A stretch of DNA of 37,627 nt from positions 958,973-996,599 of the forward strand of contig BFEA01000359.1 in NCBI GenBank assembly GCA_003427395.1, in the 5' to 3' direction. A model generated the notes under the pieces. That model ran no database searches and had not been told where the DNA came from. It saw only the letters and a program-made list of their open reading frames with translations. This DNA is from Chara braunii. Its lineage: Eukaryota > Streptophyta > Charophyceae > Charales > Characeae. The position numbers and the translations under genes were made by a program. Positions 20,689 to 29,790 of this stretch are shown one piece after another (positions within the stretch are counted from its first letter, which is position 1; each line of letters starts with the position of its first letter).

Positions 20689-21630
20689 CTGGGGAGTCCC
20701 CATAAGTTTGGGGAACCCAAGTGCTTTGTTTTATTTAAGTTTTGCATGGAGAAGTTAGACCCTTTTATAAGTTTAGGGGGTCTGATTACTCTGGAGGCTG
20801 GGATGTCCCCATAAGCTTGGGGAGACCTGGTGCCGTGGTCTGCATGGAGGGTTAGGCCGCTCTATAAGCTTAGGTGGCCTGACTGCTCTGACATGTGAGG
20901 GTTTGACTGCGCCTGATTTTCAGGGACTTGGGGCATTCAATAAGTTTTGGTGATTTGGGTTGCCTTGTTTTCACTGGGGTTTTCATCTGTTTCTTTGGTT
21001 TCTAAAACGAGGAGGTCTGAGTCGTTCTATAAGTTTAGGTGGCTCAACCTCTTCCTGCTCTTTATTCTGAAGAAGTGACCTTGACAAAGGGGCAGATCCT
21101 TCTGTAAGTTCAGGGGGTCTGACTCGATGCCACACACATGATGATTTAGAGAGAAATGAAATTGGCAGAGAGTTAGATCCTTCTATAAGTTCAGGGGGTC
21201 TGGCTCAAAGCCTCGCGCACATGCTGGAACCCAATGGTTATAGCTTGGCTATACTTTATTACTATTATATCTAAGAACAAGCTAATCAGACTGTTCTATA
21301 AGTTTAGGTGGTCTGACTATAGCCGTATCACAACTTGAAAAGAGTATAACTAAGAATAAAATTGGTGGTAAGCTGGGGCAGACTGAGCTTAAGTTAGTTC
21401 AGTCATATGCAGCCTTAGAAGACGAAGGTGAAGAGAAGTATATATAACTTGGATACTTTAGACAGTTCAGGGCGACTAGAGTGGTCTAGTCATATGCCCA
21501 AATAAGAGAAAAGTAGTTGTGCCCTCTGTTTATGTATACTTGGCCAAGTCAGAACGCTCTATAAGTTTAGATATTCTGACTCTAGGCCTGACTAAGTTGG
21601 GCGCGCTCTGTAAGTTCAGGCGGTCTGGCC
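20689..21630 (+). repeat. Array of ~12 hairpins with conserved apex and covarying stems
   Basis: A core TATAAGTTTAGG is repeated about every 50-120 bp, and each copy is flanked by a different pair of complementary arms. Examples: AGACCC/GGGTCT (20757-20783), TCCCC/GGGGA (20697-20714 and 20806-20823), AGGCC/GGCCT (20854-20880), TGAGTC/GGCTCA (21018-21046, extended by GAGGT/ACCTC), CAGATCC/GGGTCTG (21093-21121), AGATCC/GGGTCT (21175-21201), TCAGAC/GTCTGA (21286-21316), GACTGA/TCAGTC (about 21382-21404) and GTCAGAA/TTCTGAC (21548-21580). The copies near 20936 and 21598 pair poorly or only with wobble pairs. The changes on both sides keep pairing, which points to an RNA structure. Function unknown. 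Confidence 0.8.
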
Positions 21631-21904
21631 TATGCCTTATGTAAGATGGGTATAAAGGGTTCAATCATTGAGAGATCATGAACTATTGTTTATTTAGGTT
21701 GACTTGAGACTGACAAGAGTACTTACCTCTGTGGTTTGGCCTGCATGTGACTAAGTGAGGTTACTACTTAGTCTGAGTTTTAGATTGATAGGTAGTTGCT
21801 TTAGTTGCTCGCCACGTGCTAGAGTCATAGGAGTTAGTGTCAATTCCTGCATTTTCTGTAGTAACTTTTTTTATACTTAGATCAATTCTTGCATTTTCTG
21901 GGAT

Positions 21905-22480
21905 CTTTTCTTATACTTGGCTTGTATAAATCCTGACAAGCTATTTTTCCTATGGGAAGCGCTGCCGAAGTTTTTACAAATCCAAGTAGTTAGTTAAATT
22001 TTGACTTGTCAAAAGTTCGACTTTGTCTTTTCTTATATCTGACTTAGTAAAAATCTGGAAAGTCTCCTTCTCTAAAGGGGATGCTGCCCAAATTTTCGCT
22101 AATTCGGGGAGTTAGACAAAATTGAACTTTGAGAAGTCAAAATTACTTTCAATTTCTGGACTTAGCCTTGTATAAATTTTGGAATAACATTTTTCTAAAG
22201 GGAGTGTTGCCGAAATTTCTGCAAAACTAAGGAGTTGGTTGAATCTTATGTAAGTTGAACTCAAGTCGTCTAATGAGTTCATATCTGACTTGGTGTAAAT
22301 TTGGGAAGTCTCTCTTATAAAGGGAGTGTTGCCCAAATTCTTACTGATTTAGAGATTTAGACAAATTTGATTTTTCAGAATTAAAAGTTTATCTCTGCTT
22401 TCATATTTAGACTTATATAAATTCTGGAAAGACACTTTTCCTACGGGAAGTGCTGCCAAAATTTTCTTAGTTTAAAGGAG
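21905..22480. repeat. 122-123-bp tandem repeat, 5 copies
   Basis: An anchor GGGARG-GYTGCCSAAATT occurs at 21954, 22077, 22200, 22322 and 22445, a very regular period. Each unit also has TATAAATYYTGG-AAG; in two units GACTT/AAGTC and in one GCTTG/CAAGC flank this segment and could pair. Just upstream (21839-21920) a ~43-bp TCAATTC-TGCATTTTCTG unit is duplicated. The sequence is AT-rich and non-coding. Confidence 0.75.
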
Positions 22481-22497
22481 ATCGATTTTATTTTTGA

Positions 22498-22516
22498 CAG
22501 GTGGCGATTCTGATAG
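22498..22516 (+). promoter_or_regulatory. Second primer-site-like junction
   Basis: CA at 22498-22499 is followed by GG and TGGCGATTCTGATAG, similar to the TGGCGACTCTGCTGG primer site of plant Tat/Ogre-type elements. The 11-mer GACAGGTGGCG is identical to the one at the clearer junction 24761-24771. It may mark the end of an older LTR or be a duplicated LTR end. Tentative. Confidence 0.4.
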
Positions 22517-22733
22517 TCCACTCTGATTAGGGGAGATTTTACCATACTGCTTAGAGGTAGGCTTAGATACAGTTAACTAAGGATGACTTGGATAAAATCA
22601 CGATATGGAGACTGTTCTTCATGAACTTATAGGATTCAGCCTGGGGCATTGACCTGTCATGTGTTACAGACCCTCCTGATCGTTTGATTCAAGATCCGGA
22701 CTAGATTCAGCTTGATCCCTTGAGGATCATCAT

Positions 22734-22752
22734 CTGTTATCACTGATAACAG
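22734..22752. repeat. Perfect 9-bp palindrome
   Basis: CTGTTATCA and TGATAACAG are separated by one base. It is a short isolated palindrome of unknown role. Confidence 0.6.
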
Positions 22753-24017
22753 GTCGGTTGTCGATTCGTCGGTCTACGACTCAATTCCAACTCACCCTTC
22801 ACACTTAACCTAAAAGGCTTTAGCCCTGGTGATTTAATTGTTTCATTAAGGTTTCACCCGGACTTTTATTGAATGACCATTTAACAGAGGTACGGAGTAT
22901 TTAATTAAGGTTGGTTGGACAGGAGGTTTAGGGCTTGCATGATTAAAGCGAGGGGTATCAGCGTCGAAGATGGTTGGGGTTGACTCCGCGTAGTGTGTGG
23001 GCTGTTGATTTGACTCCTTGATGTGATTTGCAGGTATGTGCTGCGAATCAGATTCTGGATTTGGTTGTCTGCGATCACATATATATGTATGGTTGTGAGG
23101 GACCCCAATGAGACTGTGAGAAGTGATCGTCACATATTTTCCCCTTTATATATGTATATATGGGTATACCTGGAATGAATATTTGCATGGGTTAAGCGGC
23201 CCCGTACAAAGAGCATACTCAGAGGTTAAGACTGAGAGGCCCAGGGAAGACTCTTCCTTTTATTTTGCTTTGTTTCCTGAGGATTTTCTTAGTCGGACGT
23301 TGGTCCTGGGCCGGGATTCAAGGTCCTTGTCCAGGACATCCCAAGCCCTAGGCCCTGCAGGGGAGGGATTTCCCCTCGCACGGAGCCTATTTGCATTACC
23401 CGTCGAGGCACCCCACCCTGAAGACGAAAATGTCGCGAGGGCAGAACGACATGTCCTTCAACCGTTCAATATCGTGTGCGGTAACCCTCACGATATATTC
23501 CTTCAGCCATTCAATATCGCGAGGCCGGAGCCGTGATTACCACGTTTGGTTGGCATCGTTGGTCGGTATGAGACTGACCACAACTGTGCGGTTTTATATT
23601 AGAATCCCGCGCGTGACGTTTCGCCGCCCTAGAGCTTAAAAGTTATGGGATCAAAAGAGACCCGCACATACGCGCGAACGCTTGGGATTACTGCAGGGCG
23701 CTGACACTACCCGAAAAGGGAAGAGTATCCCAAGGCTTTGTTTTCTTTTGGGATAAAGGGGACCTTCGGTCTATTTGTGTTTTTTAAGGTTTATAGTTGG
23801 ACGTTGTAGTCCGTGGCAACCGTCAAAGTCAAACCCCTTGAGTTTTGTCCAGGCCTGGAGTAGGACTCATCTCCAGGGCCGAAAGAAACGACTGCCACCA
23901 CAGGTATGGACCTGTGTACCACCCGCTCCTCACAAAGTGCAGAAGAGGGTGTGTGGCCTTCAACCGCGCTTGGCGGTTGTCCAGCGTCGAGAGATTAACC
24001 CTCTAGGCGCGTGTCAG
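22753..24017. other. LTR-like non-coding sequence upstream of the primer site
   Basis: It includes a TATATATGTATATATGGG stretch at about 23148, a possible core promoter, and a hairpin ATATCGTG/CACGATAT at about 23468-23494. A block (TATGAGACTGACC..GCGGTTTTATATTAG..AAGTTATGGGA, about 23565-23651) recurs in diverged form at about 24133-24215. I found no similar sequence between 34.4 and 36.36 kb, so it is not a conventional short LTR repeated within the window. Confidence 0.4.
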
Positions 24018-24060
24018 TCGACACTTGAGTGTCGAATGCTACCCTCGTGATTAACGAGGG
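24018..24060 (+). terminator. Two adjacent strong hairpins, possible R/U5 structure
   Basis: TCGACACT/AGTGTCGA (24018-24035, 2-nt loop) is followed by CCCTCGT/ACGAGGG (24042-24060, 5-nt loop GATTA). Both stems are perfect. In an LTR this position, about 700 bp before the LTR end, could lie in R or U5 and serve 3'-end formation or packaging. That is inference. Confidence 0.4.
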
Positions 24061-24762
24061 CCGCATGAGTATGGGTACTACATGGTACGCCATCATCGCG
24101 ACTGCTTGCGTACGTTTGCATTGCTAGTCGATATGAGTAGGCCCTGCGTCCGCGCGGTTTTGTACTAAGTCTCGCGTGCGACGCCCATCCGATTTCCGCA
24201 TCGGAAAGTTATGGGACGACTACCGAGGGGCTAGGAGCGTTGTCGCGTTGTTTGTATTGTGTCGTTTCGTATGTGTATGTGTGTGTTTTATTATTGTTGT
24301 GTTTGTTGGCGCGGTGTGCGCGTGGTGTGTGGGATGCGTCCTAATCGACTGACGACGAGTCGAGCTTGGGACCTGAGCCCCCCAAGATGTCGGTTCGTGT
24401 GCGGGTCCGATAGAGGCGTATTACCGCGCGTACCCCCTATGCTACAGCGAACGAGAAAACGCCCTCGGCTGGTCCACCTCTACGATTGCAACCGATTAGC
24501 TTTCGTACTGTGGACTTGTAGCTCGGCGGGGATACGCCCACCGAAGGGAGGTGACAGTTCCCGTAAGGTGGAGGTAAGTCGTGCCTCGCATAGGCCCTAT
24601 CCTGTCGTAGGGGTTCGCGAGAGGTATGGCTGGCGCACTCGGCCGGAGCGGTTTGCGGAAGCTCCATGTATATTTGTGACGAGGGAATTAGACCAACTCT
24701 TGCGTGACGCGGCCGGTAGGGTCCCGCGCTGCCCTGGTGCGGTGCAGGACCGATGCGCTCGA

Positions 24763-24784
24763 CAGGTGGCGCCATTGCTGGGGA
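24763..24784 (+). promoter_or_regulatory. LTR end and tRNA-Asp primer-binding site
   Basis: CA (24763-24764), GG, then TGGCGCCATTGCTGGGGA (24767-24784). This matches 16 of 18 bases of the complement of the plant tRNA-Asp(GUC) 3' end. It lies about 320 bp before the gag start, where a minus-strand primer site should be, and so fixes the right end of the 5' LTR of the large element. Confidence 0.8.
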
Positions 24785-25106
24785 TAACGGAAGCTTACCG
24801 TTGTTCCTGGTGGAACGATATCCGGGTATGAGGTTGAATGAGAATAAGCATGAAGGAATGCCGAGAGGGTAAGGAAAATAATGAGGGACTAAGTACTGGT
24901 AAGGGAGGCTTAGTGACTTTGTATGTTTGCCCTGTTTACCTACCTGAGCTAGGAGAGCTACGAGGGACGACCGTATTCGTGTCAGATAAGTATATGAGGA
25001 AGTTAGGAAGGGCATATAGGATATACCTCCTTGAGATAGGATGCTGAATAGGTGAGTGTCCTTGTTTTTCTTCTAACAGGGAGCCTGAAGGGAAAAATCT
25101 GTAAAA
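24785..25106 (+). promoter_or_regulatory. Untranslated leader with candidate 5' splice sites
   Basis: A purine-rich leader between primer site and gag. GGGTAAGG at about 24867 and TGGTAAGG at about 24898 are plausible splice donors for the acceptor found before the 3' ORF. A 70-codon open frame here (24838-25047) has no recognisable motif and is probably incidental. Confidence 0.35.
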
Positions 25107-27071
25107 ATGCCGAAAAGCGGTGGTATATCGGATGACACTGGGAAGATCCTGGCGCTCGAGGATCTTATTGCGGTCATTGACCGACATGAGAAGACTCCAA
25201 GCAATGTCCCTAAGGTCGACACTTTTCACTTCAATGGAGAGAGAGTCTCAGACTGGCTGGATCGGGTGAAACAAGCAATGGTGGGACTTTCGGATGCAGT
25301 GAAATTCCAGCGGATCATGAGATATGTGCTTTATGGGCACCATCAGGAGGTGCAGAGGGTGGTCAGTGACGCCAATGGCGATTGGGCCAGGTTTAGCGAG
25401 GGAATGCAAAGGAAGTACAGGCTGGGCGATGACCTGTTAACCACGGGAGACCTGGAAGCAATGAACAATGGTAACTTCACTACGATAGGGGCCTTCGTAC
25501 ATGAATTTAAGAAAAGGGCAAGGAAGGTCCACGGGATCTCTGAGGAGACACAGTGTGCCATCTTTCTGGGACTACTTACTGCATCGGGGGCCCAGGAGTT
25601 GACAAGTCATGGAGGAGGGAGTACTAAGCTCACCTGGGCCACCATTCACAAGGGGGTGGAAGATAGGAGCCTAGACCAGGTGGAGCAACACCAGGTACGG
25701 CTGCAAAGACAGAAGAGAAAGGAGAGGGATGCTACGGCATCTGGGACTCTAGGGGTAAGAAAAATTATCACTGACATACTAACAGAGTTAGACCCGGTGA
25801 TACAGAGAAAGGTGGCAGCGACAATTCAGGGAAAGGCCAAAGAGCCCGTAATAGAGGAAGCTGCCCAGGAAGGGTGGGAAAAAGAGGAGACGGTGCCTCC
25901 GCACCTCTCGAAAATGCAGCGTAAGCAGCGCAATTTGACGCAAGGGGGGCAAGGTTCGGGAAGGGGCCAGATGCCCCAAGCGGTGGTAGCTGCCTCCCCG
26001 AGTGCGTCGGCACCTTCGAGTAGTGCAGGTCCTTCGCAGACGCCAGTACCACCTTTCGGATAGTGGCCATGGCCCGTGATCAACACCTATGTACCTTGGG
26101 GAGGGTCGGCACCCTCTGGACAGGTAGTACCCTACGCTGGGCCGCAGACGAGTATGCCCCCCCCTATCTATCCTGCAGCCCAGGCCCAACCTATGGCCCC
26201 GCCTCCATCACCCGCTCCTAGTTCACAAGGGAGCGTGGCTGAAGGTGGGAACCAGGGTCAAGGCAATCAAGGCAATGGAGGAAGGGGTGGCGGAAGGGGG
26301 CGAGGCAAGAATGGCGGCGGTCGAGGAGGACAATGGAATAGCCAAGGCCAGGGGAGCCAAGGCCAGGGGAACCAAGGTCAGGGGGATCAAGGGGGTCAGG
26401 GGTATGGAAGAGCCCGCTTTGACTGGAGGTCGGCCATCTGCCAACATTGCGACCAGCAAGGCCACACTATAAGATTCTGTAACATAAGGTGGGAGGATGA
26501 GAAGAACGGGCTGATTTCCTCCACCATGGATGAAAACATTTGTGACCAGTTTGGAGATTTTATTGACAGGAAGCTTGGTGGATTGAGAGCGGAGGCCCAA
26601 CGAAGAGCGGCAACTGGACAACCACCCCCTGCCACGTTCAGGTTATGGCAGGAGAAGGAAGGACAACCAATTGGGGTAGAGGAAATGGGGAGTGATGAGG
26701 AAGTAACTCAGGAGCTACGAGGAGGAGATAAGAGGGAAGAGCCCATAATCATCGAGTCGGAAGATGAAAATGAGGAAGAAAAGATGGAACCTCCGTCCGC
26801 CTTGCTGGGAAAAATGGAGGACCTGCTGGACAAGATGGGGAGGTACCAACGGAAGTTGGTGGACCTCTGTGAGGGGGTAAGGGAATGGAGGTCTAACGTC
26901 CCCAAGGTGTTCCTGTATGATTCCGGCCCGGAGTCAGCGCTCGGGCGGCCCGGAGTAAATGTAGTAGGGTCGGGCCCACGAACGGGGATGATGATGGGAC
27001 CTCTTACCCAGCAGGCTCGGCTGGCGCAGGCAGCGCGAACGCGAAGTCAGGCCGAGGCTAGTGCAAGTTAG
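25107..27071 (+). pseudogene. gag: Gag of the large Ty3/gypsy element, two in-frame TAGs
   Basis: One frame runs from ATG 25107, interrupted by TAG at 26061-26063 and closed by TAG at 27069-27071; the same frame continues into protease. The first ~250 residues hold the capsid-like part (VDTFHFNGERVSDWLDRV, then RKYRLGDDLLTTGDLEAM). After the first stop come a Pro-rich stretch, a Gly/Gln/Arg tract (about 26245-26410, RGG-like, probably RNA-binding) and a CCHC knuckle, C-x2-C-x4-H-x4-C, at 26439-26480. The C-terminal part is acidic. Gag would form the particle and bind genomic RNA. The start follows the primer site by about 320 bp. No other in-frame damage is seen, so the lesions look recent or purely point-like. 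Confidence 0.85.
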
Positions 27072-28247
27072 GAACCTCCTCGAAAAGAGCCTGAGCCAGG
27101 AAAAAGGAAAAAGACTGTGGAAGTGGAGGATGACGATGATGAGGAGGAAGAAGATGAGAGGTTGCGCCAGGAAGAAGACCAGAGGGCGGAGCTGAGGGCT
27201 AAGAAGAGGGAAGCCAGGGAAGAGACCGAGCCGGTTCTGCGCGACATGCCGCCCAGGAAAAAGAAATACGCGGTTCGGTTGGAAGAAGGGTTCGACGTGG
27301 AGAAGGTGATCGATAGGTTGTTAGAAGGACATAACGACCTCATGACCTTAAAGGAAATCCTAGCGTCAGCCCCTAAGCTCCGCGATGGATTGAAGGGGAG
27401 GTTGTCGCGGCGTCTGGTGCCCAACGTCCACCGGGGTACGATCCTGCCCAAGGAGGCGGAGTGGGCAGAGTCGGGCACGAAGATGGACTGGAAGTGTATG
27501 GCCTGCGGCACAGTGGATTTGGTAGTGAAGGGCTCCAAGTGTACAGCGATGGTGGACATAGGGGCGAAAATGAATATCATTCAGGAGGCGGATGCCATCA
27601 AGTTCGGACTGGATATAGACCGATCTGACTACGACATTCTACATGGGGCAAGTTGCAGGGCCGTGTTTTGTGGGACAACCTCGAATGTGTTCATCGAGGT
27701 TGGGAAAGTAAAAGTCAGGGCATGCTTCTTCGTCATGCCAGACGTGGATCACGGAATCCTCCTGGGGAGGTCATTTTTGAGCAGGACGGAAACAGTGATA
27801 TTCAATAAGCATAACGGGACTTTGATCCTCCTCCTATGCGACCCTGCCTGCGGGAATTATGAGGTGATCACCTGCAGGAATACGGGGCCAAAAAGCATAA
27901 GGAATCGGCCCAATCCAGGGTCTTTCACGATCGAAGAGTCGGAGGGTGAGCGCCGGAGGCTCCGGACAGAGCCAGAAGAGGAAGCGAGGGTTGAAGCATT
28001 CTCCCTCAGCCTGTCGGACGTGGGAAAGGCCATGGATTTTGTGGCCGCACATGAGATGGCAGATCTGGATGCCATTCAGGCATTGAGAGAGCAGGTCCTG
28101 AAATGCCCCGAGCCAGGGAGATTGGAGCTGATATATCGTCTTCCGGATGGCAGGAGGAACCCGGCGTTGATGCAGACGCAGTCTGTGAGTCGGCCTTTTT
28201 TAGGGGGCGGCTCAAGCAGGGTTCCCAAAGGCGGTACAAGATGGTAG
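27072..28247 (+). pseudogene. pro: Protease region, in gag frame
   Basis: It continues gag in the same frame after TAG 27069. An acidic/basic linker (about 27117-27420) leads to a retropepsin-like domain: CTAMVDIGAKMNIIQ with the catalytic Asp at 27555-27557, and VDHGILLGRSFL near 27747. The residue after the Asp is Ile (ATA) where D-T/S-G-A is usual, so the flap-stabilising Thr/Ser is lost by a probable C-to-T change. The frame ends at TAG 28245-28247, after overlapping the RT frame by about 45 bp beyond the TTTTTTA heptamer. It would process Gag-Pol. The current copy is probably inactive. Confidence 0.8.
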
Positions 28248-28263
28248 ACCAGAAGTGCCGCCC
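28196..28263 (+). promoter_or_regulatory. Candidate -1 ribosomal frameshift signal
   Basis: TTTTTTA at 28196-28202 sits as T-TTT-TTA in the gag-pro frame (codons CCT TTT TTA), the same heptamer as in HIV-1. Slipping back one base enters, at 28202, exactly the frame that encodes RT. Downstream, GGGCGGC (28205-28211) is perfectly complementary to GCCGCCC (28257-28263), a 7-bp GC stem whose loop contains GGG-TT-CCC. The spacer of 2 nt is shorter than the usual 5-9 nt, so the lower pairs would have to open. A frameshift mutation in the T-run is the alternative. Confidence 0.55.
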
Positions 28264-29790
28264 AGTCCCCGTCCTCGTTACTGAGGACGAGGGGGTGTAC
28301 TATGAACGAGAGTGCGGGTTGATACGGCGGATGAAGGAGAAGGTCACAGTAGGGCCATGCCGTATCAACGAAGGGAACGAGGAAAAACTGATTATAGGGG
28401 AGCCCGACTTCCTATTGCCTTAGGAACGAGCCTTGATGGTAGAGCTAATGAAGAAGCGTCATCGTGCCTATGCGTTTAGCGACGAGGAGCGTGGCAGATT
28501 GGATGTGGACAAGATACCTATGATCCGTATCCATATCGTGCCGCACGAGCCTTAAAACCTAAGGGGGGCGCGATATCCTAATCCTGACGAGGAGAAGAAG
28601 GTGGTGGATTACCTCGATGGCAAGATAAGCACGCATGTCGCCGACTATTCTAGTGGACCGTATGCGTCCCCGTGGTTTTGTTTTATCAAGCCTAACGGGA
28701 CACTGCGGTGGGTGCAGGACCTACAAAGGCTAAATGTGGTGACTGTGCGGGATGCTGGAAGATTGCCCAATGCGGACGCACTGTCAGAGTCCTATGCTGG
28801 AAGGCCTATAATTTCGCTTATAGACCTTTATTCAGGATATGACCAGTTTCCGGTCTATCCACCAGACAGGCCGGTGACGGCTATGCATACGCCTCGAGGA
28901 CTGATCCACATGAATGTGGCTCCGCAAGGGTGGACCAACGCGGTAACGATGGTCCAACAGGCCATGATTCGGGTTATGCAGTAAGTCAGCCCACATATCA
29001 CTCAACCATATATTGATGATTTGACAGTGAAAGTGCCGGCAGTGAAGGAGAGTGACGAAGTTTTGCCGGGGGTAAGACGTTTTGTCTGGAAGCATATACA
29101 AGACCTCGAGAAAGTCCTGAGACTGCTCGAGGAGCATAACCTCACGACAAGCGGGGCCAAATCCAGACACTGCATGAGGGAAGCTACTATCTTGGGGTTC
29201 GTCTGCAGTGAGCAGGGCCGACGACCGGATGTAAAGAAAACGGACAAGATTACTGAGTGACCAGTTCCATTCCACTCAATAACTGATGTCCGGAGCTTCC
29301 TTGGGACGTGCGGATTTTGGAGGGCCTTCGTCAAGAACTTTGCCGCTAAGACTGAGCACCTGAGAAAATTAGTTCGTCAGGATCAGGAATGGGTTTGGGG
29401 CGAAGAGTAGGAAGAGGTGGTGGCCAGAATGAAGGAAGAGTTCCGAGAAGGGGGTTTGGTGTTGGGGGCGCCGGATTATGACGCCACGGAAACGAGACCC
29501 TTCATTGTCGAGACGGATGCGGGACCAACTGCCTTAGGAGGGGTTTTAATCTAGGCAGACACAGAGGGAAAGGAAAGGCCTTTGAGATTTGAGAGTCAGA
29601 CTCTCTGTACGACGGAAATGAATTATTCTCAGTCCAAGAGGGAGACCCTTGCCGTCCTCCATTATCTGCGAATCTTTCGAAACTACATCTTCGGCAGGAG
29701 ATTTATATTGAGAGTGGATCCAACTGCCCTGGCCTACTCTCTAAGGAATTACGTTCCATCAGATCCAACGGTGCCAGGTGGTGACGTACA
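28202..29790 (+). pseudogene. pol: RT and RNase H of the large element
   Basis: This lies in the -1 frame relative to gag-pro. RT motifs: SPWFCFIKPNGTLRWVQDLQ, SLIDLYSGYDQF, and an intact YIDD box at 29009-29020, then GFVCSEQGRRPD. RNase H: FIVETDAGPTALGGVL (about 29500-29550), ETLAVLHYLRIFRNYIF and LRVDPTAL. In-frame stops are 28421 TAG, 28553 TAA, 28982 TAA, 29258 TGA, 29408 TAG and 29552 TAG. Two stand where Gln is expected. At about 29770-29785 a net 2-bp loss puts the rest of RNase H into the frame used by integrase. It would copy the RNA genome, but this copy cannot make a complete enzyme. Confidence 0.88.

Noticed and set aside
20689-21630. CRISPR-like array
   Set aside because: Spacing is irregular, repeats are degenerate and eukaryotic retroelement sequence surrounds them. 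The covarying stems argue for structured RNA repeats instead.
24259-24831. 190-codon open frame across the LTR end
   Set aside because: It runs through the LTR end and primer site, has no recognisable domain and odd composition; incidental.
26061-26063. Programmed read-through of the gag TAG, as in gammaretroviruses
   Set aside because: The stop lies inside gag, before the zinc knuckle, and many other TAGs are scattered through the element, so it is more likely a lesion.
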